Assembly: GCF_000153465.1 (NCBI RefSeq)
Contig: NZ_CH672387.1
Location: 3,875,955 to 3,939,954 of the forward strand
Length of the DNA: 64,000 bases
Origin: Aurantimonas manganoxydans SI85-9A1
GTDB taxonomy: Bacteria; Pseudomonadota; Alphaproteobacteria; Rhizobiales; Rhizobiaceae
Reading direction: 5' to 3'
The position numbers and the translations under genes were made by a program. The first letter of the stretch is position 1, and each line of letters starts with the position of its first letter. This document shows, in pieces, positions 49,353-57,985 of this stretch. The notes under the pieces are model-generated. The model was not told where the DNA came from. It ran no database searches and was given only the letters and a program-made list of their open reading frames with translations.

Positions 49353-51194
49353 TCAGATGCTGTTCTGGGCCGCCCGCGTCGGCAGTCCGGCCACATCCGG
49401 CGTCTCGCCCAGATGCGGCGATTCCTTCGGCCAGTAGGGCAGGAAGCCGCTGATGATGTCGCGCGGAATGTCCAGCGGCCGGTATTGCTCGGTATCGACG
49501 AACATCAGCGATTGCTCGCCGCGTCCGAGCAGACCCTGGCTCTCGCTGTGGATCTCGTGGGCGAGCGTGACGAATTTGCGGTTGTGACGGGCGATCCTGA
49601 TGCGCACCGTCACCGGATCGAACTCACTCGCCTCGCGACGGAAGTCGTGGTTGAACGACTTGGTCAGCACGTAATAGCTCGTCGTCTTCAGGTCGAAATC
49701 CGGCATGCAGATGTTGAAGAACAGCTCGCGCGCCTTGCCGACCCAGCGAACGTAATTGGCGAAATAGACATTGCCGACCGAATTGGTGTCGTCATAGGTC
49801 GGCATCAGCTTCATCACGAAGGTCTGGCCGTCGAAGCCGTGGGACAGGCTCGTATTCGTCGACGGGCTCGGCACGTTCTCGTTGCGCGGGACGAGCTCGA
49901 CCCGCGTCGGGATCGGCCCGGACGGCATCGGCGCGAGCCTGGTGGCCACTTCCGGCGGCGCGCCGAAGAGCAGTTGCCCCAGCATCGGGAAGGCGCCGAT
50001 CAGCGCCAGCAGCGGCGCCCCGGCGACGAAGGCCGGAATCGGGGCCACATGGCCGATCAGGAAGATCAGCATGGCGGCCAGCCCGATCAGGTAGCACAGC
50101 ACCGGATCGTAGCGCCGTGTCGCCCCCAGCACCTCGCAGACCAGGCAGCCCGCGCCGCCCACCAACAGCGTCGCGAAGGGCAGCATCAGGGCGATCTGCG
50201 AGAGCTGGGCCGACAGGGCAAGGCCGGCGACGCCGGCGGCTGCCGCCAGAAGCCACAGGGGCGACGACACCAGCCCGGCCGGAACGAAGGCAAGCAGCGG
50301 GCTGAGGCTGCGCTCCGTCAGCGCTCCCAGATGCCAGCGCGTTGCCACGTAGAAGCTGTCGATGGTGGTCAGCGCGGCGACCACCGACCAGACCAGATAG
50401 GCAAGGATCGCGAGCCCCGAGCCGCTACCGGCCAGCGCCAGTGCCACGGCGGGCTGCGCCTGGGCGACGCCATCGGCCGAGGTGAAGGTGATCAGCCCCG
50501 CGGACCCGGCGAGAACCGCGTTGAGGCACAACAGCCCGCAGAAGAGGAGCGATCCCGCACCATAGGCGACGCGCACCGAGCCGCCCTCGCGATGGATTTC
50601 CAGAACGCGCTGCCATTGCTGCACATCCATCCACGGACCCAGCAGGAAGCCGACGAGGGTCGGGATGACAAGGCCGTAGAAGGTGGCATCGAACGAGGCC
50701 AGCGGCACGTTGGGCAGGTTGGCTTTCACCGGCAGGCCGGTCAGGGCGACGCCGGCCGCGGTTATGCCGACCAGGAGCATCACCACATGCAGGAGCTTCA
50801 GCCGGACGAGCGGCAGGGCATGGCCGATGGCGCAACCCATCAGGACGAGCAGCCCCACCATGATCGCCGCATCGCCGCCGAAGAGCGGCTGCCACACATA
50901 GGCGACGAAGCCGAAGATGGTCAGCGCAACCGCACCGAGCTGGCACAGGAGGAAGATGCCGCCATAGGCGCTCTGGACCTGCCGGAAGATGGCGGCGGGG
51001 TCCCGGTTCGGCGCGCCGAGCACCCAGCCGAACAGGAACAGGCCGGTGATGTTGGCGGTGGCGAAGGCGGCGAAGGCTAGCCAGCCATGGGTCAGGGTGA
51101 CGTGGATCGCATAGAAGAAACCGAGGCCCCACAGCCAGGACATCGCGATGGTTGGCGCCCAGAGAACAGATCGGAGAATCGAAAACTGGGTCAT
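49353..51194 (-). CDS. Transporter-like membrane domain fused to hotdog thioesterase
   Basis: A 613-residue two-part protein. Residues 1-430 hold about 12 hydrophobic helices and a segment GPWMDVQQWQRVLEIHREGG that recalls sodium/solute symporters. Residues about 440-600 are a hotdog thioesterase domain: MPTYDDTNSVGNVYFANYVR is the DTN..GNVYFANY signature of the enediyne/polyketide-type acyl thioesterases, followed by SFNHDFRREASEFDPVTVR and EIHSESQGLLGRGEQSLMFV. Linker about 425-445 is Pro-rich. I do not know this fusion as a named family. Divergent from a hemolysin III gene. Confidence 0.82.
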   Translation of the reverse strand: MTQFSILRSVLWAPTIAMSWLWGLGFFYAIHVTLTHGWLAFAAFATANITGLFLFGWVLGAPNRDPAAIFRQVQSAYGGIFLLCQLGAVALTIFGFVAYVWQPLFGGDAAIMVGLLVLMGCAIGHALPLVRLKLLHVVMLLVGITAAGVALTGLPVKANLPNVPLASFDATFYGLVIPTLVGFLLGPWMDVQQWQRVLEIHREGGSVRVAYGAGSLLFCGLLCLNAVLAGSAGLITFTSADGVAQAQPAVALALAGSGSGLAILAYLVWSVVAALTTIDSFYVATRWHLGALTERSLSPLLAFVPAGLVSSPLWLLAAAAGVAGLALSAQLSQIALMLPFATLLVGGAGCLVCEVLGATRRYDPVLCYLIGLAAMLIFLIGHVAPIPAFVAGAPLLALIGAFPMLGQLLFGAPPEVATRLAPMPSGPIPTRVELVPRNENVPSPSTNTSLSHGFDGQTFVMKLMPTYDDTNSVGNVYFANYVRWVGKARELFFNICMPDFDLKTTSYYVLTKSFNHDFRREASEFDPVTVRIRIARHNRKFVTLAHEIHSESQGLLGRGEQSLMFVDTEQYRPLDIPRDIISGFLPYWPKESPHLGETPDVAGLPTRAAQNSI

Positions 51195-51242
51195 TGCGCA
51201 CCATGTTCCTGAAGACCGCGGCTGGCGCCACGGCGCCCGACT

Positions 51243-51259
51243 GTTAACCTTCGATTAAC
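51243..51259. promoter_or_regulatory. Inverted repeat GTTAA-N7-TTAAC in the divergent gap
   Basis: A perfect 5-base dyad in an AT-rich patch between the transporter-thioesterase gene and the hemolysin III gene. It could be an operator or part of either promoter. Short arms make it uncertain. Confidence 0.25.
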
Positions 51260-51423
51260 AAAACCCACCCTGCAGTCAAAGAGTAGAGACACAAGTGCGC
51301 AACGCGATGACGGCGCTACGGCATGTCGCATCCCCAAGCGAAGACGACGCCGTCACAGTCGGCGAGACGACCGATCCATGGCATTTTGTCGCGGGATCGC
51401 AGGAAGCAGCATCGGAGAGCCGA

Positions 51424-52077
51424 ATGCCAGACGCACATCCCGGCGCCGTCCGCTGGACCTATTCCGTCAGCGAACTGCGCGCCGACGCGGCCGTTCACGC
51501 CGTCGGCGTCCTCGCGGCGCTGAGCGGCAGCCTCATCTTCCTGATCGCCATGGTCGGCGAGGTGTCGGCGGCGACCTTTGCGGCGGTGACGATCTATCTC
51601 GCCACGCTGCTGTTCTCGATCGGCATTTCGGCCGCCTACAATGTCTGGCCGGTGTCGCGGATCAAGTGGATGCTGCGCCGGCTCGACCATTCGGCGATCT
51701 ACCTGCTGATCGCCGGCACCTACACGCCCTTCCTGGTGCGCAGCCAGACCTGGTGGCTGCTTACCGGCGTGTGGAGCATCGCGGCGGTGGGCATTACGCT
51801 GAAGATCGCCCGGCCGGGACAGTTCGACCGGCTGTCGATCCTCCTCTACCTCGCCATGGGCTGGAGCGGCATCGTCGCCTACGACCACCTGTCGACCCAG
51901 TTGCCGCCCCAGGTGCTCTGGCTGATCGTCGCCGGCGGGCTGGTCTATTCGATCGGCGTCATCTTCCATTTGATGGAACGGTTGCGATTCCAGAACGCCA
52001 TCTGGCACGCCTTCGTCGTGGCCGCCGCGGCGATCCATTTCGGCGCCGTGTGGGATTCCACCCTGATCACGGTCTAG
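51424..52077 (+). CDS. Hemolysin III (YqfA/PAQR-family) membrane protein
   Basis: A 217-residue PAQR-superfamily protein with seven hydrophobic helices. ELRADAAVHAVGVLAALSGS, NVWPVSRIKWMLRRLDHSAI, YLLIAGTYTPFL, and the C-terminal IWHAFVVAAAAIHF carry the conserved Ser/Asp/His residues of the putative zinc amidase site (His near AAVHAVG, DH in LDHSA, HAFVVAAAAIH). Role is unproved; some relatives affect membrane lipid composition. GGAGAG sits 5 bases before the ATG; the frame opens earlier at a GTG at 51295. Confidence 0.92.
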   Translation: MPDAHPGAVRWTYSVSELRADAAVHAVGVLAALSGSLIFLIAMVGEVSAATFAAVTIYLATLLFSIGISAAYNVWPVSRIKWMLRRLDHSAIYLLIAGTYTPFLVRSQTWWLLTGVWSIAAVGITLKIARPGQFDRLSILLYLAMGWSGIVAYDHLSTQLPPQVLWLIVAGGLVYSIGVIFHLMERLRFQNAIWHAFVVAAAAIHFGAVWDSTLITV

Positions 52078-52114
52078 CCGGTCCCGGTCCGCACAGAGGT
52101 GCCGTGCGCGCCTG

Positions 52115-54499
52115 CTAGCGCCCCGCCACGGCCGCGATCTCTGCGGGCAGTTGCAGGGCGCCGGTCGCCGCCGCGACGATCGCCTCGGCATCGAGGCCGA
52201 AATGGCGATAGAGATCGCCGATCGTGCCGGTCTGTCCGAAGCGTTCGACGCCGAGGGGGATCGTGCGGTGGCCACCGACGCCGCCGAGCCAGGACAGCGT
52301 GGTCGGATGACCGTCGATGACGGTCACGACCCGGCAATGCGGCGGCAAGCGTGCGAACAGCCGCTCGGCATGGCTGGTCGCACGGCGTTCTCCCTGCCGG
52401 CGGGCCCGCTGCGCCGCGCTCCAGCCGGCATGCAGCCGGTCGGCCGAGGTGACCGCCAGGACGCCGATGTCGCGATGGCGCTGGCCGAGCCGGCCGGCGG
52501 CGGCGATGGCCTCGTTCGCCACGGCGCCCTGATAGGCGATGACCAGTTCGCAGTTCGGGCCCGGCTCGCGCATCCAGTAGGCGCCGTCGACGACGCCCTG
52601 TTCGAAATCGGCGCTGGAGCGGCGGCCCGGCTGTTCCAGCGGGTTGGTCGTCAGCCGCAGATAGACCGAACCGCCGGCGGCATCGGCGAGGCTCGTGCGG
52701 GGGTCGGGCGTCAGCTCCCCGTCCCGCTGCATATGCGCGAAGCCCCAGCCCATGATGATCGCCAGCTCGTCGACGAAGCCGGGCTCGAAGGCCGCGAGAC
52801 CGTCCTGCGTCATGCCGATCAGCGGCGAACCGATCGACTGGTGGGCACCCCCCTCTGGCGCCAGGGTCACGCCGGAGGGCGTGCCGACCACCATGAAGCG
52901 GGCATCCTGGTAGCAGGCGTAGTTCAAGGCATCGAGGCCGCGCGCCACGAAGGGATCGTAGACGGTACCGATCGGCAGCAAGCGCCGGCCGTTCAGCAAA
53001 TGGGACAGTCCCGCCGCGCCGAGCAGCAGGAAGAGGTTCATCTCGGCAATGCCGAGCTCGATATGCTGGCCCTCCGGCGTGAACTCCCATTTCGCCGTGG
53101 ACGGAATCTTCTCGGAGATGAAGGTATCGGTCTGAGCCTTGCGGGCGAACAGCTTGCGCCGGTTCACCCACGGACCGAGGCTGGTCGTGCCGGTCACGTC
53201 CGGCGACATGGTGACGATGCGCGCGGCGAGCTCGGTTTCGGTCTTGGAGATGTCGTCGAGGATGCGGCCGAAGCCGGCCTGGGTGGACATCTCGGGCTCG
53301 GCCCGCGTGGCGATCGCAGGAACGGGAATCGGCCGATCGGCATGGCGGCGCGTGCCCTCGGCGAAGAACGGCACGTCGGCCAGAAAAGCACGCAGGGCGT
53401 CCGGGTCCTCGACAGTGGCCCACCGGTCCCATTCGGCGCCCTCCGCCACGCCCATGTGGGCCTGCCATTCGGCCATCTGCGCCTTGTTCATCAGGCCGCC
53501 GTGATTGTCCTTGTGGCCGGCGATCGGCGTGCCCCAGCCCTTGATCGTATAGGCGAGGAAGCAGACCGGCCGGTCGTGGTCGACGGCGCGGAAGGTCTCG
53601 GCCATGGTGTGCACGCAATTGCCGCCAAGATTTTCCATCAGCTCGGCCAGTTCGTCGTCGCTGCGCCGGTCGATCAGAGCGGTGACGTCGCCCTGGTCGC
53701 CGAGCGCGTCCATCAGGCGGGCCCGCCAGACCGCGCCGCCCATGAAGGTCAGCGCCGCATAGAGCTGGTTCGGGCAGGCGTCGATCCACGCCTTCAGCGT
53801 CTGGCCGCCCGGCTCCTCGAAGGCGGCCCGCTGCAGCCGGCCATACTTGATCCGCACCACGTCCCAGCCGAAGGCGTCGAAGATCTTCTCGACCCGCTGG
53901 AACAGCCCTTCGCGCACGATGCCGTCGAGGGACTGGCGGTTGTAGTCGATGACCCACCAGGTGTTGCGCAGGTCGTTCTTCCAGCCTTCCTGCAGGCACT
54001 CATAGACATTGCCCTCGTCGAGCTCGGCGTCGCCGACAAGGGCAATCATCCGGCCGAGGGGAATGTCGGCACCCCAGGATTTGGCCTGGACGTAATCCTG
54101 GACCAGCGAGGCGAAGGAGGTGATGGCGACGCCCAGGCCCACCGAACCGGTGGAGAAATCGACATCGTCGACATCCTTGGTCCGCGACGGATAGGACTGG
54201 ACGCCGCCATAGCCGCGGAAATTCTCCATCCGCTCGCGGGTCTGATGGCCCATCAGATACTGCATCGCATGAAAGACCGGCGAGGCATGCGGCTTGACCG
54301 CCACCCGGTCCTCCGGCCGCAGGGCCGAGAAGTACAGCGCCGTCATGATCGAGACGAGCGAGGCCGAGGAGGCCTGGTGGCCGCCGACCTTGATGCCGTC
54401 CACCTTCGGCCGGACATGGTTGGCGTGGTGGATCATCCAGTGCGACAGCCAGAGCAGGCGTTGCTCGATGGTTTTCAGATGGTCCATTTCGCTCGACAT
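52115..54499 (-). CDS. Transketolase / pyruvate dehydrogenase E1-like TPP enzyme
   Basis: A 794-residue thiamine-diphosphate enzyme most like the homodimeric E1 (AceE) and transketolase group. Motifs are VGGHQASSASLVSIMTALYF, KPHASPVFHAMQYL, the TPP/Mg region MIALVGDAELDEGNVYECLQ, VIDYNRQSLDG and the pyrimidine-binding segment IELGIAEMNLFLLLGAAG. No E2 or E3 gene is nearby, so a stand-alone transketolase-type reaction is possible. GGGAGAG lies 7 bases upstream. Divergent from an Lrp regulator whose likely operators lie in the gap. Confidence 0.88.
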   Translation of the reverse strand: MSSEMDHLKTIEQRLLWLSHWMIHHANHVRPKVDGIKVGGHQASSASLVSIMTALYFSALRPEDRVAVKPHASPVFHAMQYLMGHQTRERMENFRGYGGVQSYPSRTKDVDDVDFSTGSVGLGVAITSFASLVQDYVQAKSWGADIPLGRMIALVGDAELDEGNVYECLQEGWKNDLRNTWWVIDYNRQSLDGIVREGLFQRVEKIFDAFGWDVVRIKYGRLQRAAFEEPGGQTLKAWIDACPNQLYAALTFMGGAVWRARLMDALGDQGDVTALIDRRSDDELAELMENLGGNCVHTMAETFRAVDHDRPVCFLAYTIKGWGTPIAGHKDNHGGLMNKAQMAEWQAHMGVAEGAEWDRWATVEDPDALRAFLADVPFFAEGTRRHADRPIPVPAIATRAEPEMSTQAGFGRILDDISKTETELAARIVTMSPDVTGTTSLGPWVNRRKLFARKAQTDTFISEKIPSTAKWEFTPEGQHIELGIAEMNLFLLLGAAGLSHLLNGRRLLPIGTVYDPFVARGLDALNYACYQDARFMVVGTPSGVTLAPEGGAHQSIGSPLIGMTQDGLAAFEPGFVDELAIIMGWGFAHMQRDGELTPDPRTSLADAAGGSVYLRLTTNPLEQPGRRSSADFEQGVVDGAYWMREPGPNCELVIAYQGAVANEAIAAAGRLGQRHRDIGVLAVTSADRLHAGWSAAQRARRQGERRATSHAERLFARLPPHCRVVTVIDGHPTTLSWLGGVGGHRTIPLGVERFGQTGTIGDLYRHFGLDAEAIVAAATGALQLPAEIAAVAGR

Positions 54500-54601
54500 C
54501 GGCAGCTCTCCCGGCAGTCTTCTCCCTCCCGGCAGGGCGCAGCGGCGCAGGCCGCGACTGCCGGAAACCCTGCGGACGCTATCACCGGGCGCGAAGCGCT
54601 T

Positions 54602-54657
54602 TCTTGCGAAGACCTGCGTGGAAGGGTAGCGGTTCGGCAGTTTTCCACTTCGCAAGA
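54602..54657. promoter_or_regulatory. Paired 10-bp inverted repeats, likely Lrp operator
   Basis: TCTTGCGAAG (54602-54611) and its exact reverse complement CTTCGCAAGA (54648-54657) are separated by 36 bases, centre to centre 46 bases or about four and a half helical turns. They lie in the 166-base gap between the transketolase-like gene and the Lrp regulator, ideal for a dimeric regulator binding twice. Confidence 0.6.
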
Positions 54658-54665
54658 GGCTCATC

Positions 54666-55136
54666 GTGGTGAATACCCCCAAGATCGACGAGATCGACCT
54701 GCGCATCCTGCGCGCGCTTCGAGTGGACGGACGGATGTCGGCGGCTGATCTCAGCCAGCGGGTCGGCCTGAGCGCGACGCCGGTCATCCGCCGGCTGCGC
54801 CAGCTCGAGGAGAGCGGGGTGATCACCGGCTATGCGGCGCTGATCGACGAGGTGGCGCTGGGCTTCGCCCTGTCGATCTTCGTCTCGGTCAAGCTCGACC
54901 GGCAGGTGGACGTGGCGCTGCGCAGCTTCGAAGCCGCGATCCTGCGCTTTCCCGAGGTCGTCGATTGCTGGCTGATGACCGGCAATCGCGATTATCTGCT
55001 GCGCATCGCCGTAACCGGGCTGAAGGAGTTCGAGACGCTGATGATCGAGCGTCTCGTCAAGATCGACGGCGTCGCGTCGATCGAATCCTCGATCCCGCTG
55101 CGGCGCATCAAGTCGGGCATTTCGCGCACGCCCTGA
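54666..55136 (+). CDS. Lrp/AsnC-family transcriptional regulator
   Basis: A 156-residue Lrp/AsnC regulator. The N-terminal helix-turn-helix (about 8-60) is IDEIDLRILRALRVDGRMSA then DLSQRVGLSATPVIRRLRQL and LEESGVITGY; the C-terminal ligand-binding RAM domain includes VVDCWLMTGNRDYLLRIAVT and ETLMIERLVKIDGVASIESS. Starts at GTG with AAGAGG upstream. It is divergent from the transketolase-like gene and probably controls it through the inverted repeats in the gap, with an amino or keto acid as effector. Confidence 0.93.
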   Translation: MVNTPKIDEIDLRILRALRVDGRMSAADLSQRVGLSATPVIRRLRQLEESGVITGYAALIDEVALGFALSIFVSVKLDRQVDVALRSFEAAILRFPEVVDCWLMTGNRDYLLRIAVTGLKEFETLMIERLVKIDGVASIESSIPLRRIKSGISRTP

Positions 55137-55160
55137 CGCGCCGGCCTTCGCGCAGGACCG

Positions 55161-56753
55161 TCAGAAGCCCACGGCCTGCCCGTCCTTGCGCGGATCGGAG
55201 CCGGCGACATAGCCGTCCTTCACCTTGTGGATGAGCTGCGCTCCGCCGAAGCCATAGGAGGTGTCGGGCATCTCGCGGCTGATGCGGTGGCCCATCGCCT
55301 CGAGCTGCGCGATCACCGCGTCGCCAGCTGCCGCTTCCACCGCCACGTCCAGCCCCTCGACGATCCGCCAGCGCGGTGCGTCGACGGCAGTCTGCGGGTC
55401 TTGGCCCCAGAGCTGGGTCCGCAGCACCATCTGTACATGGCCCTGCGCCTGGATCGGGCCGCCCATGACGCCGAAGCTCATCAGCGGCTGGCCGTCCTTC
55501 ATCAGGAAGCCGGGAATGATGGTGTGGAAGGGCCGCTTGCCGCCGGCAACCTCGTTGGGATGGCCTTTTTCCAGCGAGAAGCCGGCGCCGCGATTCTGCA
55601 GGCTGATGCCGGTGCCCGGCACGACGACGCCCGAGCCGAAGCCGGCGTAATTGGACTGGATGAAGGAGATCATCATGCCGTCGGCATCGGCCGCCGACAG
55701 ATACACCGTGCCGCCCTGCTTCGGCGCGCCGGCCTTGAAGTCCTGCGCCTTCTGCGGATCGACCAGCCGGGCGCGGCTTTCCAGATAGGCCGGGTCGAGC
55801 AGATGCCTCTCCTCCACCTCGCGCATATGCTCGCGATCGGCGACGAAGGCCCACATGTCGCGGAAGGCGAGCTTCATCGCCTCGATCTGCAGATGCAGCG
55901 CCTCGGCGCTGTCCGGCGCAAAGCGTTCGAGGCCGAGATGCTTGAGGATGCCGAGCGCCATCAGCGCCGCGATGCCCTGCCCGTTGGGCGGGATCTCGTG
56001 CAGGTCGACCCCGCCGTAATCCTGGCTGATGGTGCCACACCATTCGTTCTCGTGGGCGGCCAGGTCGGCCTCGGTCATGGCGCCGCCGGTCTCGCTGGCG
56101 AAGGCGGCGATGCGCGTGGCCAGTTCGCCGCGATAGAAGGCCTCGCCCCGGGTCTCGGCGATCAGGCGCAGCGAGCGGGCGAGATCGGCACTGCGATAGA
56201 GCGTGCCGGCGGCCGGCGTCGTGCCACCCGGCATGAAATGCTCGGCGAAACCGGGCTGCGCCGAGAGGATGTCGGCCCCCCGCGCCCACAATTCGGCGAT
56301 GATCGGCGACACCAGGAAGCCGTCCTCGGCATAGGCGATGGCAGGCGCCAGCAGATCGGCGAAGGGCAGCTTGCCGAAGCGCTCCGACAGGTCGCGCCAG
56401 GCGGAGACGGCGCCGGGCACGGTCGCGCTGTCCCAGCCGCGCTGGGGCATGGCGGCCTTGCCGGCAAAGCGTTCCGGGCTCCACGCCATCGGAGCGCGGC
56501 CCGAAGCGTTGAGGCCGTGCAGTTCGCTGCCGTCCCAGACGATGGCGAAGGCGTCGCTCCCGAGGCCGTTGCCGGTGGGCTCAACCAGCACCAGGACGGC
56601 CGCCGCCGCGATCGCCGCGTCGACGGCATTGCCGCCCTTAGCGATCATCGACAGGCCGGCCTGCGAGGCCAGCGGCTGCGAGGTGGAGACGATGTTGCGG
56701 GCAAAGACGGGCGAGCGACGGGACGCGTAGAGCGTGTCGTGACGAAAGCGCAT
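55161..56753 (-). CDS. Gamma-glutamyltransferase family protein
   Basis: A 530-residue Ntn hydrolase of the gamma-glutamyltransferase family. MIAKGGNAVDAAIAAAAVL, GLGSDAFAIVWDG, GWDSATVPGAVSAWRDLSE and PPNGQGIAALMALGIL are the large-subunit motifs; autocleavage should produce the Thr of QGGTVYLSAADADG, and SNYAGFGSGVVVPGTGISLQ follows. The nucleophile context GGTVYLS is that of the YwrD-type subgroup. No signal peptide is seen, so it may act in the cytosol. AGGAGGT lies 10 bases upstream of the start. Confidence 0.92.
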   Translation of the reverse strand: MRFRHDTLYASRRSPVFARNIVSTSQPLASQAGLSMIAKGGNAVDAAIAAAAVLVLVEPTGNGLGSDAFAIVWDGSELHGLNASGRAPMAWSPERFAGKAAMPQRGWDSATVPGAVSAWRDLSERFGKLPFADLLAPAIAYAEDGFLVSPIIAELWARGADILSAQPGFAEHFMPGGTTPAAGTLYRSADLARSLRLIAETRGEAFYRGELATRIAAFASETGGAMTEADLAAHENEWCGTISQDYGGVDLHEIPPNGQGIAALMALGILKHLGLERFAPDSAEALHLQIEAMKLAFRDMWAFVADREHMREVEERHLLDPAYLESRARLVDPQKAQDFKAGAPKQGGTVYLSAADADGMMISFIQSNYAGFGSGVVVPGTGISLQNRGAGFSLEKGHPNEVAGGKRPFHTIIPGFLMKDGQPLMSFGVMGGPIQAQGHVQMVLRTQLWGQDPQTAVDAPRWRIVEGLDVAVEAAAGDAVIAQLEAMGHRISREMPDTSYGFGGAQLIHKVKDGYVAGSDPRKDGQAVGF

Positions 56754-57037
56754 GCGGGACTGTACCTCCTGAAGACCGGCGAGCCGGACCCCCTCCCGAG
56801 TCCTGCGCGGCGAGAATGCGCCGCGTCCGGCACCGATGGCAACCGGCATGCCAGCGCCATGCGGTGGACAGACGTCCGGCGATCTTTCCGGGGCACGCCC
56901 CGCGCACCGGCGACGCGTCGTGGCAGGTTGCATACAATCATGCAGGGGGCTACGCCGTGTCGGGGGAAATCGCGCGCCGGCCTGTTTCGAGGTCTCGACC
57001 CGCCGGCCGCAGACAGCATTCAGGGAGAATCATCACC

Positions 57038-57985
57038 GTGCCAGCCACAATGATCGACCGCGACAGTCGCGGCGTCTTCATCATCGCCGCAACGCCCTTC
57101 ACCGACGACGGCGCGCTCGATCTCGCCAGCACCGACACGCTGGTCGACTTCTATCTCGACGCCGGCGTCAACGGCATGACGATCCTCGGGATCATGGGCG
57201 AGTCGAACAAGCTCACCCCCGAGGAATCCCGCACCTTCGCCAAGCGCGTGCTCGACCGGATCGACGGCCGCATCCCGGTGATCGTCGGCGCCTCGGGTGC
57301 CGGTATCGACAACATGAAGCGCTCGGTCGATTCCGTCATGGAAGCGGGCGCGGCCGGCGTGATGATCGCCCCGACGCCGGGACCGGCGGTCGAGGACCGG
57401 ATCATCAATTATTTCGGACAGGTCTGCGAGGCGCTCGGCCCCGACGTGCCGATCTGCTTCCAGGACTTTCCGCAGACCACGGGCGTGCCGGTCTCCTCGG
57501 CAACGATCCTGACCCTGACCCGCAACCACAAGCAGATCGTCATGCTCAAGCATGAGGATTCGCCGGGTCTGGCCAAGATCACCGCGGTGCGCAGCAAGTC
57601 CGGCACCGCCGACACGCCGCGTATGTCGATCCTGTGCGGCAATGGCGGGCTCTATTTGCCGCAGGAGCTGCAGCGCGGCGCCGATGGCGCGATGACCGGC
57701 TTTGCCTATCCGGAGATGCTGGTCGAGGTGGTGCGTCGCCACCATGCCGGCGACGTGGACGGCGCCGAGGACCTGTTCGACGCCTATCTACCGATCCTGC
57801 GCTACGAGCAGCAGCTGGTCTTCGGCCTCGCCGCCCGCAAGGAAGTGCTGCGTCGCCGCGGCGCCATCGCCTCGGCCCGCGTGCGCGCGCCGGGACCGAA
57901 ACTTTCACCTGCCGATCACACCGATATCGACCGGCTGATGAAACGCACCGAAACCAAACTGGAAAGGCTCGGCCATGGATCTTGA
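57038..57985 (+). CDS. Dihydrodipicolinate synthase/N-acetylneuraminate lyase family, atypical active site
   Basis: A 315-residue (beta/alpha)8 lyase. The Schiff-base Lys is kept in IVMLKHED, but the DapA Thr pair (GTTGES) is GIMGES here and the Tyr of YNVP is Gln (FQDFPQTTG), so it is unlikely to be dihydrodipicolinate synthase. It may cleave or condense another keto acid. GTG is chosen because GGGAGA lies 9 bases ahead; an ATG 12 bases on is an alternative. Overlaps the following SDR gene by 11 bases, forming an operon. Confidence 0.88.
   Translation: MPATMIDRDSRGVFIIAATPFTDDGALDLASTDTLVDFYLDAGVNGMTILGIMGESNKLTPEESRTFAKRVLDRIDGRIPVIVGASGAGIDNMKRSVDSVMEAGAAGVMIAPTPGPAVEDRIINYFGQVCEALGPDVPICFQDFPQTTGVPVSSATILTLTRNHKQIVMLKHEDSPGLAKITAVRSKSGTADTPRMSILCGNGGLYLPQELQRGADGAMTGFAYPEMLVEVVRRHHAGDVDGAEDLFDAYLPILRYEQQLVFGLAARKEVLRRRGAIASARVRAPGPKLSPADHTDIDRLMKRTETKLERLGHGS

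Noticed and set aside
52151-54748. An 865-codon plus-strand open frame across the transketolase-like gene
   Set aside because: It is antisense to a gene with clear TPP-enzyme motifs, has no domain signature, and would cover the Lrp promoter region.
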